NCBI RefSeq assembly: GCF_051020985.1
Contig: NW_027475146.1
Location: forward strand, 434,001 to 498,000
Length of the DNA stretch: 64,000 nucleotides
Direction: 5' to 3'
Source of the DNA: Nomia melanderi
Lineage: Eukaryota > Arthropoda > Insecta > Hymenoptera > Halictidae
Shown here: positions 1 through 12,013 of the stretch, piece after piece
How positions within the stretch are numbered: the first letter of the stretch is position 1
How the letters are laid out: every line of letters starts with the position of its first letter
Notes under the pieces: model-generated
Database searches by the model: none
Seen by the model: the letters and a program-made list of their open reading frames with translations, nothing else
Told to the model about the DNA's origin: nothing
Made by a program: the position numbers and the translations under genes

Positions 1-307
1 CCAGCATATATCTAGTGATATCTCGGGTGCTATTACAGATAGCGCAATAAACCAAAGTGAATTGTCTGCAGGAAGCTCTGGCGCATGAATCTGTTCAACG
101 GGACCGACCTCGGACCACGAGGGACCGAGAAAACCATCGACACATGGGGCCGGACTGTCAGGGTCAGGGAAAATTAAATATATATCTGGTGATATCTCGG
201 GTGCTATTAGAGATAGCGCAATAAACCAAACTGAATTATCTGCAGGAGGCCCTGGCGCATGAATCCGTGCAGCGGGAACGATCTCGGGCCACCAGGAGCC
301 GTGAAAA

Positions 308-351
308 TTACAGATATTCGGAATCCGTCACCCAAGGTAATGTAAAAATCC
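308..351 (+). repeat. F-type diverged block, beta context (1)
   Basis: After CCGAGAAAA the standard CCACCGTCTCATGG is replaced by TTACAGATATTCGG, then AATCCGTCACCCAAGG and TAATGTAAAAATCC. The block has the same length as the standard segment, but about half of the first 36 positions differ. It contains the inverted repeat CGGA-A-TCCG. The beta context is defined by the following AATCCAGCATATATC. Confidence 0.9.
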
Positions 352-1065
352 AGCATATATCCAGTGATATCTCGGGTGCTATTACAGATAGCGCAATAAA
401 CCAAAGTGAATTGTCTGCAGGAAGCTCTGGTGCATGAATCTGTTCAGCGGGATCGACCTCAGACCACGAGGAACCGAGAAAACCATCGGCACATGGGGCC
501 GGACTGTCAGGGTCAGGGAAAAATCCAATATATATCTGGTGATATCTCGGGTGCTATTAGAGATAGCGCAATAAACCAATGTGAATTATCTGCAGGAGGC
601 CCTGGCGCATGAATCTGTGCAGCGGGAACGACCTCGGACCACCAGGGGCCGAGAAAACCACCGTCTCATGTTGTCGGACACTCAGGGTCAGGGAAAAATC
701 CAATATATATCTGGTGATATCTCGAGTGCTATTACAGATAGCGCAATAAACCAAAGTGAATTGTCTGCAGGAAGCCCTGGCGCATGAATCTGTTCAGCGG
801 GATCGACCTCGGGCCACGAGGGCCCGAGAAAAACATCGACACATGGGGCCGGACACTCAGGGTCAGGGGAAAATCCAATATATATCTAGTGATATCTCGG
901 GTGCTATTACAGATAGCGCAATAAACCAAGGTGCATTGTCTGCAGGAGGCCCCAGCGCATGAATCTGTGCAGCGGGAACGACCTGGGACCACTAGGGGCC
1001 GAGAAAACTACCATCTCATGGGGCCGGACACTCAGGGTCAGGGAAAAATCCAATATATATCTGGT

Positions 1066-1215
1066 GATATCTCGGTTGCTATTAGAGATAGCGCAATAAA
1101 TCAAAGTGCATTGTCTGCAGGAGGCCCTCGCGCATGAATCTGTGCAGCGGGAACGACCTCGGACAACCAGGGTCCGGACTGTCAGGGTCAGGGAAAAATA
1201 CAATATATATCTGGT
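1066..1215 (+). repeat. 150-bp deletion monomer (reference copy)
   Basis: GATATC to GATATC is 150 bp because 25 bp between GGGGCCGAG and GGGGCCGGA are missing, leaving the junction CCAGGGTCCGGACTG. The two short GGGGCCG direct repeats lie 25 bp apart in full monomers, which fits slippage or exchange between them. Junctions of the same kind occur near 1170, 2547, 18607, 21032, 21709, 23259, 23935, 25486, 26162, 27889, 29090, 30290, 33942, 35142, 36168, 46656, 46806, 48182, 48332, 49708, 49858, 52809, 52959, 54335, 54485 and 57089. Nearly all share the preceding CCTCGCGCATGAATC variant, suggesting one origin; the copy near 2,547 has different flanks. Confidence 0.9.
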
Positions 1216-1391
1216 GATATCTCGGGTGCAAATTAGAGATAGCGCTATAAACCAAAGTGCATTGTCTGCCGGAGGCCCTGGCGCATGAATCTGTGCAGCG
1301 AGAACGACCTCGGAACACCAGGGGCCGAGAAAACCACGGACACATGGAGCCGGACTGTCAGGGTCGGGGAAAAATCCAATATATATCTGGT
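1216..1391 (+). repeat. 176-bp monomer following the deletion monomer
   Basis: It reads GGTGCAAATTAGAG where standard monomers read GGTGCTATTAGAG, a net 1-bp gain. It follows nearly every 150-bp deletion monomer, so the pair totals 326 bp (150+176) and behaves as a linked marker. Copy spacings elsewhere confirm the arithmetic: 676 = 4x175-25+1 and 1,026 = 6x175-25+1. The deletion monomer near 2,547 lacks this partner. Confidence 0.88.
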
Positions 1392-4330
1392 GATATCTCG
1401 GGTGCTATTACAGATAGCGCAATAAATCAAAGTGCATTGTCTGTAGGATGCCCTGGCGCAGGAATCTGTGCAGCAGGAACAACCTCGGACCACCAGGGGC
1501 CGAGAAAACCACCGTCTCATGGGGTCGGACTGTCAGGGTCAGGGAAAAATCCAATATATATCTGGTGATATCTCGGGTGCTATTACAGATAGCGCAATAA
1601 ATCAAAGTGCATTGTCTGCAGGAGGCCCTCGCACATGAATCTGTGCAGCGGGAACGACCTCGGACAACCAGGGGCCGAGAAAATCACCGTCTCATGGGGC
1701 CGGACTGTCAGGGTCAGGGAAAAATGCAATATCTATCTGGTGATATCTCGGGTGCTATTAGAGATAGCGCATTAAACCAAAGTGCATTGTCTGCAGGAGG
1801 CCCTGGCGCATGAATCTGTGCAGCGAGAACGATCTCGGACCACCACGGGCCGAGAAAACCACCGACACATGGGGGCGGACACTCAGGGTCAGGGGAAAAT
1901 CCAATATATATATGGTGATATCTCGGGTGCTATTACAGATAGCGCAATAAATCAAAGTGCATTGTCTGTAGGATGCCCTGGCGCAGGAATCTGTGCAGCA
2001 GGAACAACCTCGGACCACCAGGGGCCGAGAAAACCACCGTCTCATGGGGTCGGACTGTCAGGGTCAGGGAAAAATCCAATATATATCTGGTGATATCTCG
2101 GGTGCTATTACAGATAGCGCAATAAATCAAAGTGCATTGTCTGTAGGAGGCCCTGGCGCATGAATCTGTGCAGCGGGATCGACCTCGGACCACCAGGGGC
2201 CGAGAAAATCACCGTCTCATGGGGCCGGACACTCAGCGTCGTGGAAAAATACAATATATATCTGGTGATATCTCGGGTGCTCTTACAGATAGCGAACTAA
2301 ACCAAAGTGAACTATCTGCAGGGGGCCCTATCCCATGAATCTGTGCAGCGAGACCGACCTCGGACCACCAGGGGCCGAGAAAACTACCGTAACATGGGGC
2401 CGGACCCTCAGGGTCAGGGAAAAATCCAATATATATCTGGTGATATCTCGGGTGCTATTAGAGATAGCGCAATAAACCAAAGTGCATTGTCTGTAGGAGG
2501 CCCTGGCGCATGAATCTGTGCAGCGGGAGCGACCTCGGACAACCAGGGTCCGGACTGTCAGGGTCAGGGAAAAATACAATATATATCTGGTGATATCTCG
2601 GGTGCTATTACAGATAGCGAACTAAACCAAAGTGAACTATCTGCAGGGGGCCCTATCCCATGAATCTGTGCTGCGGGACCGACCTCGCAACACCAGGGAC
2701 CGAGAAAATCACCGTCTCATGGGGCCGGACACTCAGGGTCAGTGAAAAATCCAATATATATCTGCTGATATCTCGGGTGCTATTACAGATAGCGCAATAA
2801 ATCAAAGTGCATTGTCTGCAGGAGGCCCTGGCGCATGAATCTGTGCAGCGGGAACGACCTCGCAACACCAGGGACCGAGAAAATCACCGTCTCATGGGGC
2901 CGGACACTCAGGGTCGAGGAAAAATTCAATATATATCTGGTGATATCTCGGGTGCTCTTACAGATAGCGCACTAAACCAAAGTGAACTATCTGCAGGGGG
3001 CCCTGGCGCATGAATCTGTGCAGCGGGATCGACCTCGGACCACCAGGGGCCGAGAAAATCACCGTCTCATGGGGCCGGATTGTCGGGGTCAGGGAAAAAT
3101 CCAATATATATCTGGTGACATCTCGGGTGCTATTAGAGATATCGCAATGAACCAAAGTGAATTATCTGCAGGAGGCCCTGGAGCATGAATCTGTGCAGCG
3201 GGAACGACCTCGGACCACCAGGGGCCGAGAAAACCACCGACACATGGGGCCGGACTGTCAGGGTCTGGGAAAAATCCAATATATATCTGGTGATATCTCG
3301 AGTGCTATTAGAGATAGCGCAATAAACCAAAGTGAATTATCTGCAGGAAGCCTTGGCGCATGAATCTGTGCAGCGGAATCGACCTCGGACCACCAGGTGC
3401 CGAGAAAACCACCGTCTCATGGGGTCGGACTGTCAGGGTCAGGGAAAAATCCAATATATATCTCGTGATATCTCGGGTGCTATTAGAGATAGCGAAATAA
3501 TTCAAAGTGCATTGTCTGCGGGAGGCACCGGCGCATGAATCTGTGCAGCGGGAACGACCTCGGAGCACAAGGGGCCGAGAAAACCACCACCTCATGGGGT
3601 CGGACACTCAGGGTCAGGGAAAAATCCAATATAAATCTGGTGATATTACAGATAGCGCAATAAATCAAAGTGCATTGTCTGCAGGAGGCCCTGGCGCATG
3701 AATCTGTGCAGCGGGAAAGACCTCGGACCACCAGAGGCCGAGAAAACTACCGTCTCATGAGGCTGGACACTCAGGGTCAGGGAAAAATCCAATATATATC
3801 TGGTGATATCGCGGGTGTTATTAGAGATAGCGCAATAAACCAAAGTGCATTGACTGCAGGAGGCCCTGGCGCATGAATCTGTGCAGCGGGAACGACCTCG
3901 GACCACGAGGGGCCGAGAAAACTTCTGTCTCATGGCGCCGGACACTCAGGATCAGGGAAAAATCCAATATATATCTGGTGATATCTCGGGTGCTATTAGA
4001 GATAGCGCAATAAACCAAAGGGCATTGTCTGCAGGAGGCCCTGGTGCATAAATCTGTGCAGCGGGATCGACCTCGGACCACCAGGGGCCGAGAAAATCAC
4101 CGTCTCATGGGGCCGGACTGTCAGGGTCAGGGAAAAATCCAATATATATCTGGTGATATCTCGGGTGCTATTAGAGATAGCGCAATAAATCAAGGTGCAT
4201 TGTCCGTAGGAGGCTCTGGCGCATGAATCTGCGCAGCTGGAACGACCTCGGACCACGAGGGGCCGAAAAAGCTACAGTCTCATGGGGCCGGACACTCAGG
4301 GTCAGGGAAACATCCTAATATAAATCTGGT

Positions 4331-4505
4331 GATATCTCGGGTGCTATTACAGATAGCGCAATAAATCAAAGTGCATTGTCTGCAGGAGGCCCTGGCGCAT
4401 GAATCTGTGCAGCGGGAACGACCTGGGACCACCAGGGGCCGAGAAAACTACCGTCTCATGGGGCCGGACACTCAGGGTCAGGGAAAAATCCAATATATAT
4501 CTGGT
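4331..4505 (+). repeat. Reference 175-bp monomer
   Basis: A typical full-length monomer, phased so that position 1 is the G of GATATC (an EcoRV-type palindrome). Landmarks in order: GATATC at 1-6; the diagnostic G/C site at 20 (C here) within TTA[C/G]AGATAGCGC; CTGCAG at 50-55 (4380-4385), often lost when the next motif is CTGTAGG; GGCGCATGAATC at about 64-75; CGACC at 89-93; a short dyad CTCGG/CCGAG at 93-97 and 109-113; GGGGCCGG at 130-137; two tandem GTCAGG-like units near 147; and an A-tract followed by alternating AT at 154-170. The hand-counted consensus is about 54% GC with about 9 CpG (observed/expected near 0.7). Confidence 0.93.
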
Positions 4506-4797
4506 GATATCTCGGGTGCTATTAGAGATAGCGCAATAAATCATAGTGAATTATCTGCAGGGGGCCCTGGCGCATGAATCTGTGCAGCGGGATCGACCTC
4601 GGACCATCAGGGGCCGAGAATACCATCGACACATGGGGCCGGACTGACAGGGTCAAGGAAAAATCCAATATATATCTGGTGATATCTCGGGTGCTATTAT
4701 AGATAGCGAAATAAATCAAAGAGCATTGTCTGTAGGAGGTACTGGCGAATGAATCTGTGCAGCAGGAACGACCTCGGACCACCAGGAGCCGAGAAAA

Positions 4798-4841
4798 TTA
4801 CAGATATTCGGAATCCGTCACCCAAGGTCATGTAAAAATCC
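4798..4841 (+). repeat. F-type diverged block, beta context (2)
   Basis: Preceded by CCAGGAGCCGAG and followed by AATCCAGCATATATCTAGTG. First F-type block of the 6,298-bp unit. Confidence 0.9.
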
Positions 4842-5671
4842 AGCATATATCTAGTGATATCTCGGGTGCTATTAGAGATAGCGCAATAAATCAAAGTGAA
4901 TTATCTGCAGGGTGCCCTGCCGCATGAATCTGTGCAGCGGGAACGACCTCGGACCACCAGGGGCCGAGAAAACCTCCGTCTCATGGAGCCGGACACTCAG
5001 GGTCAGGGAAAAATCCAATATATATCTCGTGATATCTCGGGTGCTATTAGAGATAGCGAAATAATTCAAAGTGCATTGTCTGCGGGAGGCACCGGCGCAT
5101 GAATCTGTGCAGCGGGAACGACCTCGGAGCACAAGGGGCCGAGAAAACCACCGCCTCATGGGGTCGGACACTCAGGGTCAGGGAAAAATCCAATATAAAT
5201 CTGGTGATATCTCGGGTGCTATTACAGATAGCGCAATAAATCAAATTGGATTGTCTGTAGGAGGCCCTGGCGCATGAATCTGTGCAGCGGGATCGACCTC
5301 GGACCACCAGGGGCCGAGAAAACTACCGTCTCATGAGGCTGGACACTCAGGGTCAGGGAAAAATCCAATATATATCTGGTGATATCCCGGGTGTTATTAG
5401 AGATAGCGCAATAAACCAAAGTGCATTGACTGCAGGAGGCCCAGCGCATGAATCTGTGCAGCGGGAACGACCTGGCTCCACCAGGGGCCGAGAAAACCAT
5501 CGACACATGGGGCCGGACTGTCAGGGTCGGGGAAAAATCCAATATATATCTGGTGATATCTCGGGTGCTATTACAGATAGCGCAATAAATCAAAGTGGAT
5601 TGTCTGTAGGAGGCCCTGGCGCATGAATCTGTGCAGCGGGATCGACCTCGGACCACCAGGGGCCGAGAAAA

Positions 5672-5715
5672 TTACAGATATTCGGAATCCGTCACCCAAG
5701 GTCATGTAAAAATCC
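5672..5715 (+). repeat. F-type diverged block, alpha context (1)
   Basis: The block is the same as in the beta context, but it is followed by the ordinary AATCCAATATATATC and then by a monomer carrying CAGATAACGC. This defines the alpha context. Confidence 0.9.
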
Positions 5716-8700
5716 AATATATATCTGGTGATATCTCGGGTGCTATTACAGATAACGCAATAAATCAAAGTGCATTGTCTGTAGGAGGCCCTGGCGCATG
5801 AATCTGTGCAGCGAGAACGACCTCGGACCACCAGGGGCCGAGAAAACCACCGTCTCATGGTGTCGAACTGTCAGGGTCAGGGAAAAATCCAATATATATC
5901 TGGTGATATCTCGGGTGCTATTAGAGATAGCGCAATAAACCAAAGTGCATTGTCTGCAGGAGGCCCTGGCGCATGAATCTGTGCAGCGGGATCGACCTCG
6001 AACTACCAGGGGCCGAGAAAACTACCGACACATGGGGCCGGACACTCAGGGTCGTGGAAAAATACAATATATATCTGGTGATATCTCGGGTGCTCTTACA
6101 GATAGCGAACTAAACCAAAGTGAACTATCTGCAGGGGGCCCTATCCCATGAATCTGTGCTGCGGGACCGACCTCGGACCACCAGGGGCCGAGAAAACTAC
6201 AGTCTCATGGGGCCGGACCCTCAGGGTCAGGGAAAAATCCAATATATATCTGGTGATATCTCGGGTGCTATTAGAGATAGCGCAATAAACCAAAGTGCAT
6301 TGTCTGCAGGAGGCCCTGGCGCATGAATCTGTGCAGCGGGAACGACCTCGGACAACCAGGGGCCGAGAAAACCACCGTCTCATGGAGTCGGACACTCAGG
6401 GTCAGGGAAAAATCCAACATAAATCTGGTGATATCACGGGTGCTATTACAGATAGCGGAATAAATTAAAGTGCATTGACTTTAGGAGGCCCTGGCGCATG
6501 AATCTGTGCAGCGGTATCGACCTCGGACTACCAGGGGCCGAGAAAACCACCGACACATGGGGCCGGTTACTCAGGGTCAGGGAAAAATCCAATATATATC
6601 TGGTGATATCTCGGGTGCTATTACAGATAGCGCAATAAATCAAAGTGCATTGTCTGTAGGAGGCCCTGGCGCATGAATCTGGGCAGCGGGAACGACCTCG
6701 GACCGCCAGGGGCCGAGAAAACTACCGTCTCATGGAGCTGGACACTCAGGGTCAGGGGAGAATCCAATATATATCTGGTGATATCTCGGGTGCTCTTACA
6801 GATAGCGAACTAAACCAAAGTGAACTATCTGCAGTGGGCCCTATCCCATGAATCTGTGCAGCGGGAACGACCTCGGACCCACAGGGGTCGAGAAAAACAC
6901 CGACACATGGGGCCGGACACTCAGGGTCGGGGAAAAATACAATATATATCTGGTGATATCTCGGGTGCTATTACAGATAGCGCAATAAATCAAAGTGCAT
7001 TGTCTGTAGGAGGCCCTGGCGCATGAATCTGTGCAGCGGGAACGACCTCGGACAACCAGGGGCCGAGAAAACCACCGTCTCATGGGGTCCGACTGTCAGG
7101 GTCAGGGAAAAATCCAATATATATCTGGTGATATTTCGGGTGCTATTAGAGATACCGCAATAAATCAAAGTGCATTGTCTGCAGGAGGCCCTCGCGCATG
7201 AATCTGTGCAGCGGGAATGACCTCGGACAACCAGGGGCCGAGAAAATCACCGTCTCATGGGGCCGGACTGTCAGGGTCAGGGAAAAATGCAATATATATC
7301 TGGTGATATCTCGGGTGCTATTAGAGATAGCGCAATAAACCAAAGTGCATTGTCTGCAGGAGGCCCTGGCGCATGAATCTGTGCAGCGAGAACGATTTCG
7401 GACCACCACGGGCCGAGAAAACCACCGACACATGGGGGCGGACACTCAGGGTCAGGGGAAAATCCAATATATATATGGTTATATCTCGGGTGCTATTACA
7501 GATAGCGCAATAAATAAAAGTGCATTGTCTGTAGGATGCCCTGGCGCAGGAATCTGTGCAGCAGGAACAACCTCGGACCACCAGGGGCCGAGAAAACCAC
7601 CGTCTCATGGGGTCGGACTGTCAGGGTCAGGGAAAAATCCAATATATATCTGGTGATATCTCGGGTGCTATTACAGATAGCGCAATAAATCAAAGTGCAT
7701 TGTCTGCAGGAGGCCCTCGCGCATGAATCTGTGCAGCGGGAAGGACCTCGGACAACCAGGGGCCGAGAAAATCACCGTCTCATGGGGCCGGACTGTCAGG
7801 GTCAGGGAAAAATGCAATATATATCTGGTGATATCTCGGGTGCTATTAGAGATAGCGCAATAAACCAAAGTGCATTGTCTGCAGGAGGCCCTGGCGCATG
7901 AATCTGTGCAGCGAGAACGACTTCGGACCACCACGGGCCGAGAAAACCACCGACACATGGGGGCGGACACTCAGGGTCAGGGGAAAATCCAATATATATA
8001 TGGTGATATCTCGGGTGCTATTAGAGATAGCGCAATAAACCAAAGTGCATTGACTGTAGGAGGCCCTGGCGCATGAATCTGTGCAGCGGTATCGACCTCG
8101 GACTACCAGGGGCCGAGAAAACCACCGACACATGGGGCCGGTTACTCAGGGTCAGGGAAAAATCCAATATATATCTGATGATATCTCGGGTGCTATTACA
8201 GATAGCGCAATAAATCAAAGTGCATTGTCTGTAGGAGGCCCTGGCGCATGAATCTGGGCAGCGGGAACGACCTCGGACCACCAGGGGCCGAGAAAACTAC
8301 CGTCTCATGGGGCTGGACACTCAGGGTCAGGGGAGAATCCAATATATATCTGGTGATATCTCGGGTGCTATTACAGATAGCGCAATAAATCAAAGTGCAT
8401 TGTCTGTAGGAGGCCCTGGCGCATGAATCTCTGCAGCGGGATCGACCTCGGACCACCAGGGGCCGAGAAAATCACCGTCTCATGGGGCCGGACACTCAGG
8501 GTCGTGGAAAAATACAATATATATCTGGTGATATCTCGGGTGCTCTTACAGATAGCGAACTAAACCAAAGTGAACTATCTGCAGGGGGCCCTATCCCATG
8601 AATCTGTGCAGCGGGACCGACCTCGGACCACCAGGGGCCGAGAAAACTACCGTAACATGGGGCCGGACCCTCAGGGTCAGGGAAAAATCCAATATATATC

Positions 8701-10395
8701 TGGTGATATCTCGGGTGCTATTAGAGATAGCGCAATAAACCAAAGGGCATTGTTTGCAGGAGGCCCTGGCGCATAAATCTGTGCAGCGGGATCGACCTCG
8801 GACCACCAGGGGCCGAGAAAATCACGGTCTCATGGGGCCGGACTGTCAGGGTCAGGGAAAAATCCAATATATATCTGGTGATATCTCGGTTGCTATTAGA
8901 GATAGCGCAATAAATCAAGGTGCATTGTCCGTAGGAGGCTCTGGCGCATGAATCTGCGCAGCTGGAACGACCTCGGACCACGAGGGGCCGAAAAAGCTAC
9001 AGTCTCATGGGGCCGGACACTCAGGGTCAGAGAACATCCAATATAAATCTGGTGATATCTCGGGTGCTATTACAGATAGCGCAATAAATCAAAGTGCATT
9101 GTCTGCAGGAGGCCCTGGCGCATGAATCTGTGCAGCGGGAACGACCTGGGACCACCAGGGGCCGAGAAATCTACCGTCTCATGGGGCCGGACACTCAGGG
9201 TCAGGGAAAAATCCAATATATATCTGGTGATATCTCGGGTGCTATTAGAGATAGCGCAATAAATCATAGTGAATTATCTGCAGGGGGCCCTGGCGCATGA
9301 ATCTGTGCAGCGGGATCGACCTCGGACCATCAGGGGCCGAGAATACCATCGACACATGGGGCCGGACTAACAGGGTCAAGGAAAAATCCAATATATATCT
9401 GGTGATATCTCGGGTGCTATTATAGATAGCGAAATAAATCAAAGTGCATTGTCTGTAGGAGGTACTGGCGAATGAATCTGTGCAGCAGGAACGACCTCGG
9501 ACCACCAGGGGCCGAGAAAACCTCCGTCTCATGGAGCCGGACACTCAGGGTCAGGGAAAAATCCAATATATATCTCGTGATATCTCGGGTGCTATTAGAG
9601 ATAGCGAAATAATTCAAAGTGCATTGTCTGCGGGAGGCACCGGCGCATGAATCTGTGCAGCGGGAACGACCTCGGACCACGAGGGACCGAGAAAACCATC
9701 GACACATGGGGCCGGACACTCAGGGTCAGGGGAAAATCCAATATATATCTGGTGATATCTCGGGTGCTATTACAGATAGCGCAATAAATCAAAGTGCATT
9801 GTCTGCCGGAGGCCCTAGCGCATGAATCTGTGCAGCGGGAACGACCTCGGACCACCAGGGGCCGAGAAAACTACCGTCTCATGGGGCCGGACACTCAGGG
9901 TCAGGGAAAAATCCAATATATATCTCGTGATATCTCGGGTGCTATTGGAGATAGCGAAATAATTCAAAGTGCATTGTCTGCGGGAGGCACCGGCGCATGA
10001 ATCTGTGCAGCGGGAACGACCTCGGAGCACCAGGGGCCGAGAAAACCACCGCCTCATGGGGTCGGACACTCAGGGTCAGGGAAAAATCCAATATAAATCT
10101 GGTGATATCTCGGGTGCTATTACAGATAGCGGAATAAATCAAAGTGCATTGTCTGCAGGAGGCCCTGGCGCATGAATCTGTGCAGCGGGAAAGACCTCGG
10201 TCCACCAGGGGCCGAGAAAACCACAGTCTCATGGGGCCGGACACTCAGGGCCAGGGAAAAATCCAATATGTATCTGGTGATATCTCGGGTGCTATTAGAG
10301 ATAGCGCAATAAATCAAAGTCCATTGTCTGTAGGAGGCCCTGGCGCATGAATCTGGGCAGTGGGAACGACCTCGGACCACCAGGAGCCGAGAAAA

Positions 10396-10439
10396 TTACA
10401 GATATTCGGAATCCGTCACCCAAGGTCATGTAAAAATCC
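10396..10439 (+). repeat. F-type diverged block, beta context (3)
   Basis: Lies exactly 700 bp (four monomers) before the block at 11096, across the junction of the two 6,298-bp copies. Confidence 0.9.
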
Positions 10440-11095
10440 AGCATATATCTAGTGATATCTCGGGTGCTATTACAGATAGCGCAATAAACCAAAGTGAATT
10501 GTCTGCAGGAAGCTCTGGCGCATGAATCTGTTCAGCGGGATCGACCTCGGACCACGAGGAACCGAGAAAACCATCGGCACATGGGGCCGGACACTCAGGG
10601 TCAGGGAAAAATCCAATATATATCTGGTGATATCTCGTGTGCTATTAGAGATAGCGCAATAAACCAAGGTGAATTATCTGCAGGGGGCCCTGGCGCACGA
10701 ATCTGTGCAGCGGGATCGATCTCGGGCCACCAGGGGCCGAGAAAATCACCGTCTCATGGGGCCGGACACTCAGGGTCAGGGAAAAATCCAATATATATCT
10801 GGTGATATCTCGGGTGCTATTAGAGATAGCGCAATAAATCATAGTGAATTATCTGCAGGGGGCCCTGGCGCATGAATCTGTGCAGCGGGATCGACCTCGG
10901 ACCATCAGGGGCCGAGAATACCATCGACACATGGGGCCGGACTGACAGGGTCAAGGAAAAATCCAATATATATCTGGTGATATCTCGGGTGCTATTATAG
11001 ATAGCGAAATAAATCAAAGAGCATTGTCTGTAGGAGGTACTGGCGAATGAATCTGTGCAGCAGGAACGACCTCGGACCACCAGGAGCCGAGAAAA

Positions 11096-11139
11096 TTACA
11101 GATATTCGGAATCCGTCACCCAAGGTCATGTAAAAATCC
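11096..11139 (+). repeat. F-type diverged block, beta context (4)
   Basis: Second-copy equivalent of the block at 4798 (offset 6,298). Confidence 0.9.
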
Positions 11140-11969
11140 AGCATATATCTAGTGATATCTCGGGTGCTATTAGAGATAGCGCAATAAATCAAAGTGAATT
11201 ATCTGCAGGGTGCCCTGCCGCATGAATCTGTGCAGCGGGAACGACCTCGGACCACCAGGGGCCGAGAAAACCTCCGTCTCATGGAGCCGGACACTCAGGG
11301 TCAGGGAAAAATCCAATATATATCTCGTGATATCTCGGGTGCTATTAGAGATAGCGAAATAATTCAAAGTGCATTGTCTGCGGGAGGCACCGGCGCATGA
11401 ATCTGTGCAGCGGGAACGACCTCGGAGCACAAGGGGCCGAGAAAACCACCGCCTCATGGGGTCGGACACTCAGGGTCAGGGAAAAATCCAATATAAATCT
11501 GGTGATATCTCGGGTGCTATTACAGATAGCGCAATAAATCAAATTGGATTGTCTGTAGGAGGCCCTGGCGCATGAATCTGTGCAGCGGGATCGACCTCGG
11601 ACCACCAGGGGCCGAGAAAACTACCGTCTCATGAGGCTGGACACTCAGGGTCAGGGAAAAATCCAATATATATCTGGTGATATCCCGGGTGTTATTAGAG
11701 ATAGCGCAATAAACCAAAGTGCATTGACTGCAGGAGGCCCAGCGCATGAATCTGTGCAGCGGGAACGACCTGGCTCCACCAGGGGCCGAGAAAACCATCG
11801 ACACATGGGGCCGGACTGTCAGGGTCGGGGAAAAATCCAATATATATCTGGTGATATCTCGGGTGCTATTACAGATAGCGCAATAAATCAAAGTGGATTG
11901 TCTGTAGGAGGCCCTGGCGCATGAATCTGTGCAGCGGGATCGACCTCGGACCACCAGGGGCCGAGAAAA

Positions 11970-12013
11970 TTACAGATATTCGGAATCCGTCACCCAAGGT
12001 CATGTAAAAATCC
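11970..12013 (+). repeat. F-type diverged block, alpha context (2)
   Basis: Second-copy equivalent of the block at 5672. Confidence 0.9.

Larger units (their letters stand above)
1..4449 (+). repeat. Domain I: mosaic of monomers related to the 6.3-kb unit
   Basis: About 25 monomers. The first kilobase resembles 10.3-11.0 kb inside the 6,298-bp repeat, including an F-type block at 308 and the TCTGTTCAGCGG variant. The part near 3.5-4.4 kb resembles 9.0-10.2 kb. It also carries two 150-bp deletion monomers (near 1,170 and 2,547), a type absent from the adjacent 6,298-bp copies. A local three-monomer (525-bp) echo joins 1,388-1,600 with 1,913-2,125. I read it as an older or recombined relative of the next domain, entered partway by the window edge. 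No gene is seen. Confidence 0.8.
4450..10747 (+). repeat. 6,298-bp higher-order repeat, copy 1 (36 monomers)
   Basis: Every stretch I compared matches the sequence 6,298 bp downstream without a difference, including rare marks: GGAGGCCCAGCGC (1-bp loss near 5,440), GTCAGAGAACATCC (1-bp loss near 9,030), ATATCACGGG near 6,430 and F-type blocks at 4798, 5672 and 10396. 36x175 minus those two lost bases gives exactly 6,298. The match begins just after 4,448, where AAAACTACC and AAAATCACC differ. Inside the unit, about 7.15-7.48 kb is echoed 525 bp later. It contains none of the 150-bp deletion monomers. Confidence 0.93.

Noticed and set aside
4391..4430. RNA polymerase III A/B-box-like motifs (TGGCGCATG and GATCGACCT)
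   Set aside because: The B-box-like site misses the final C and exists only in GATCGACC variants. The two motifs are only about 25 bp apart, too close for a tRNA or SINE promoter, and no tRNA fold is seen.
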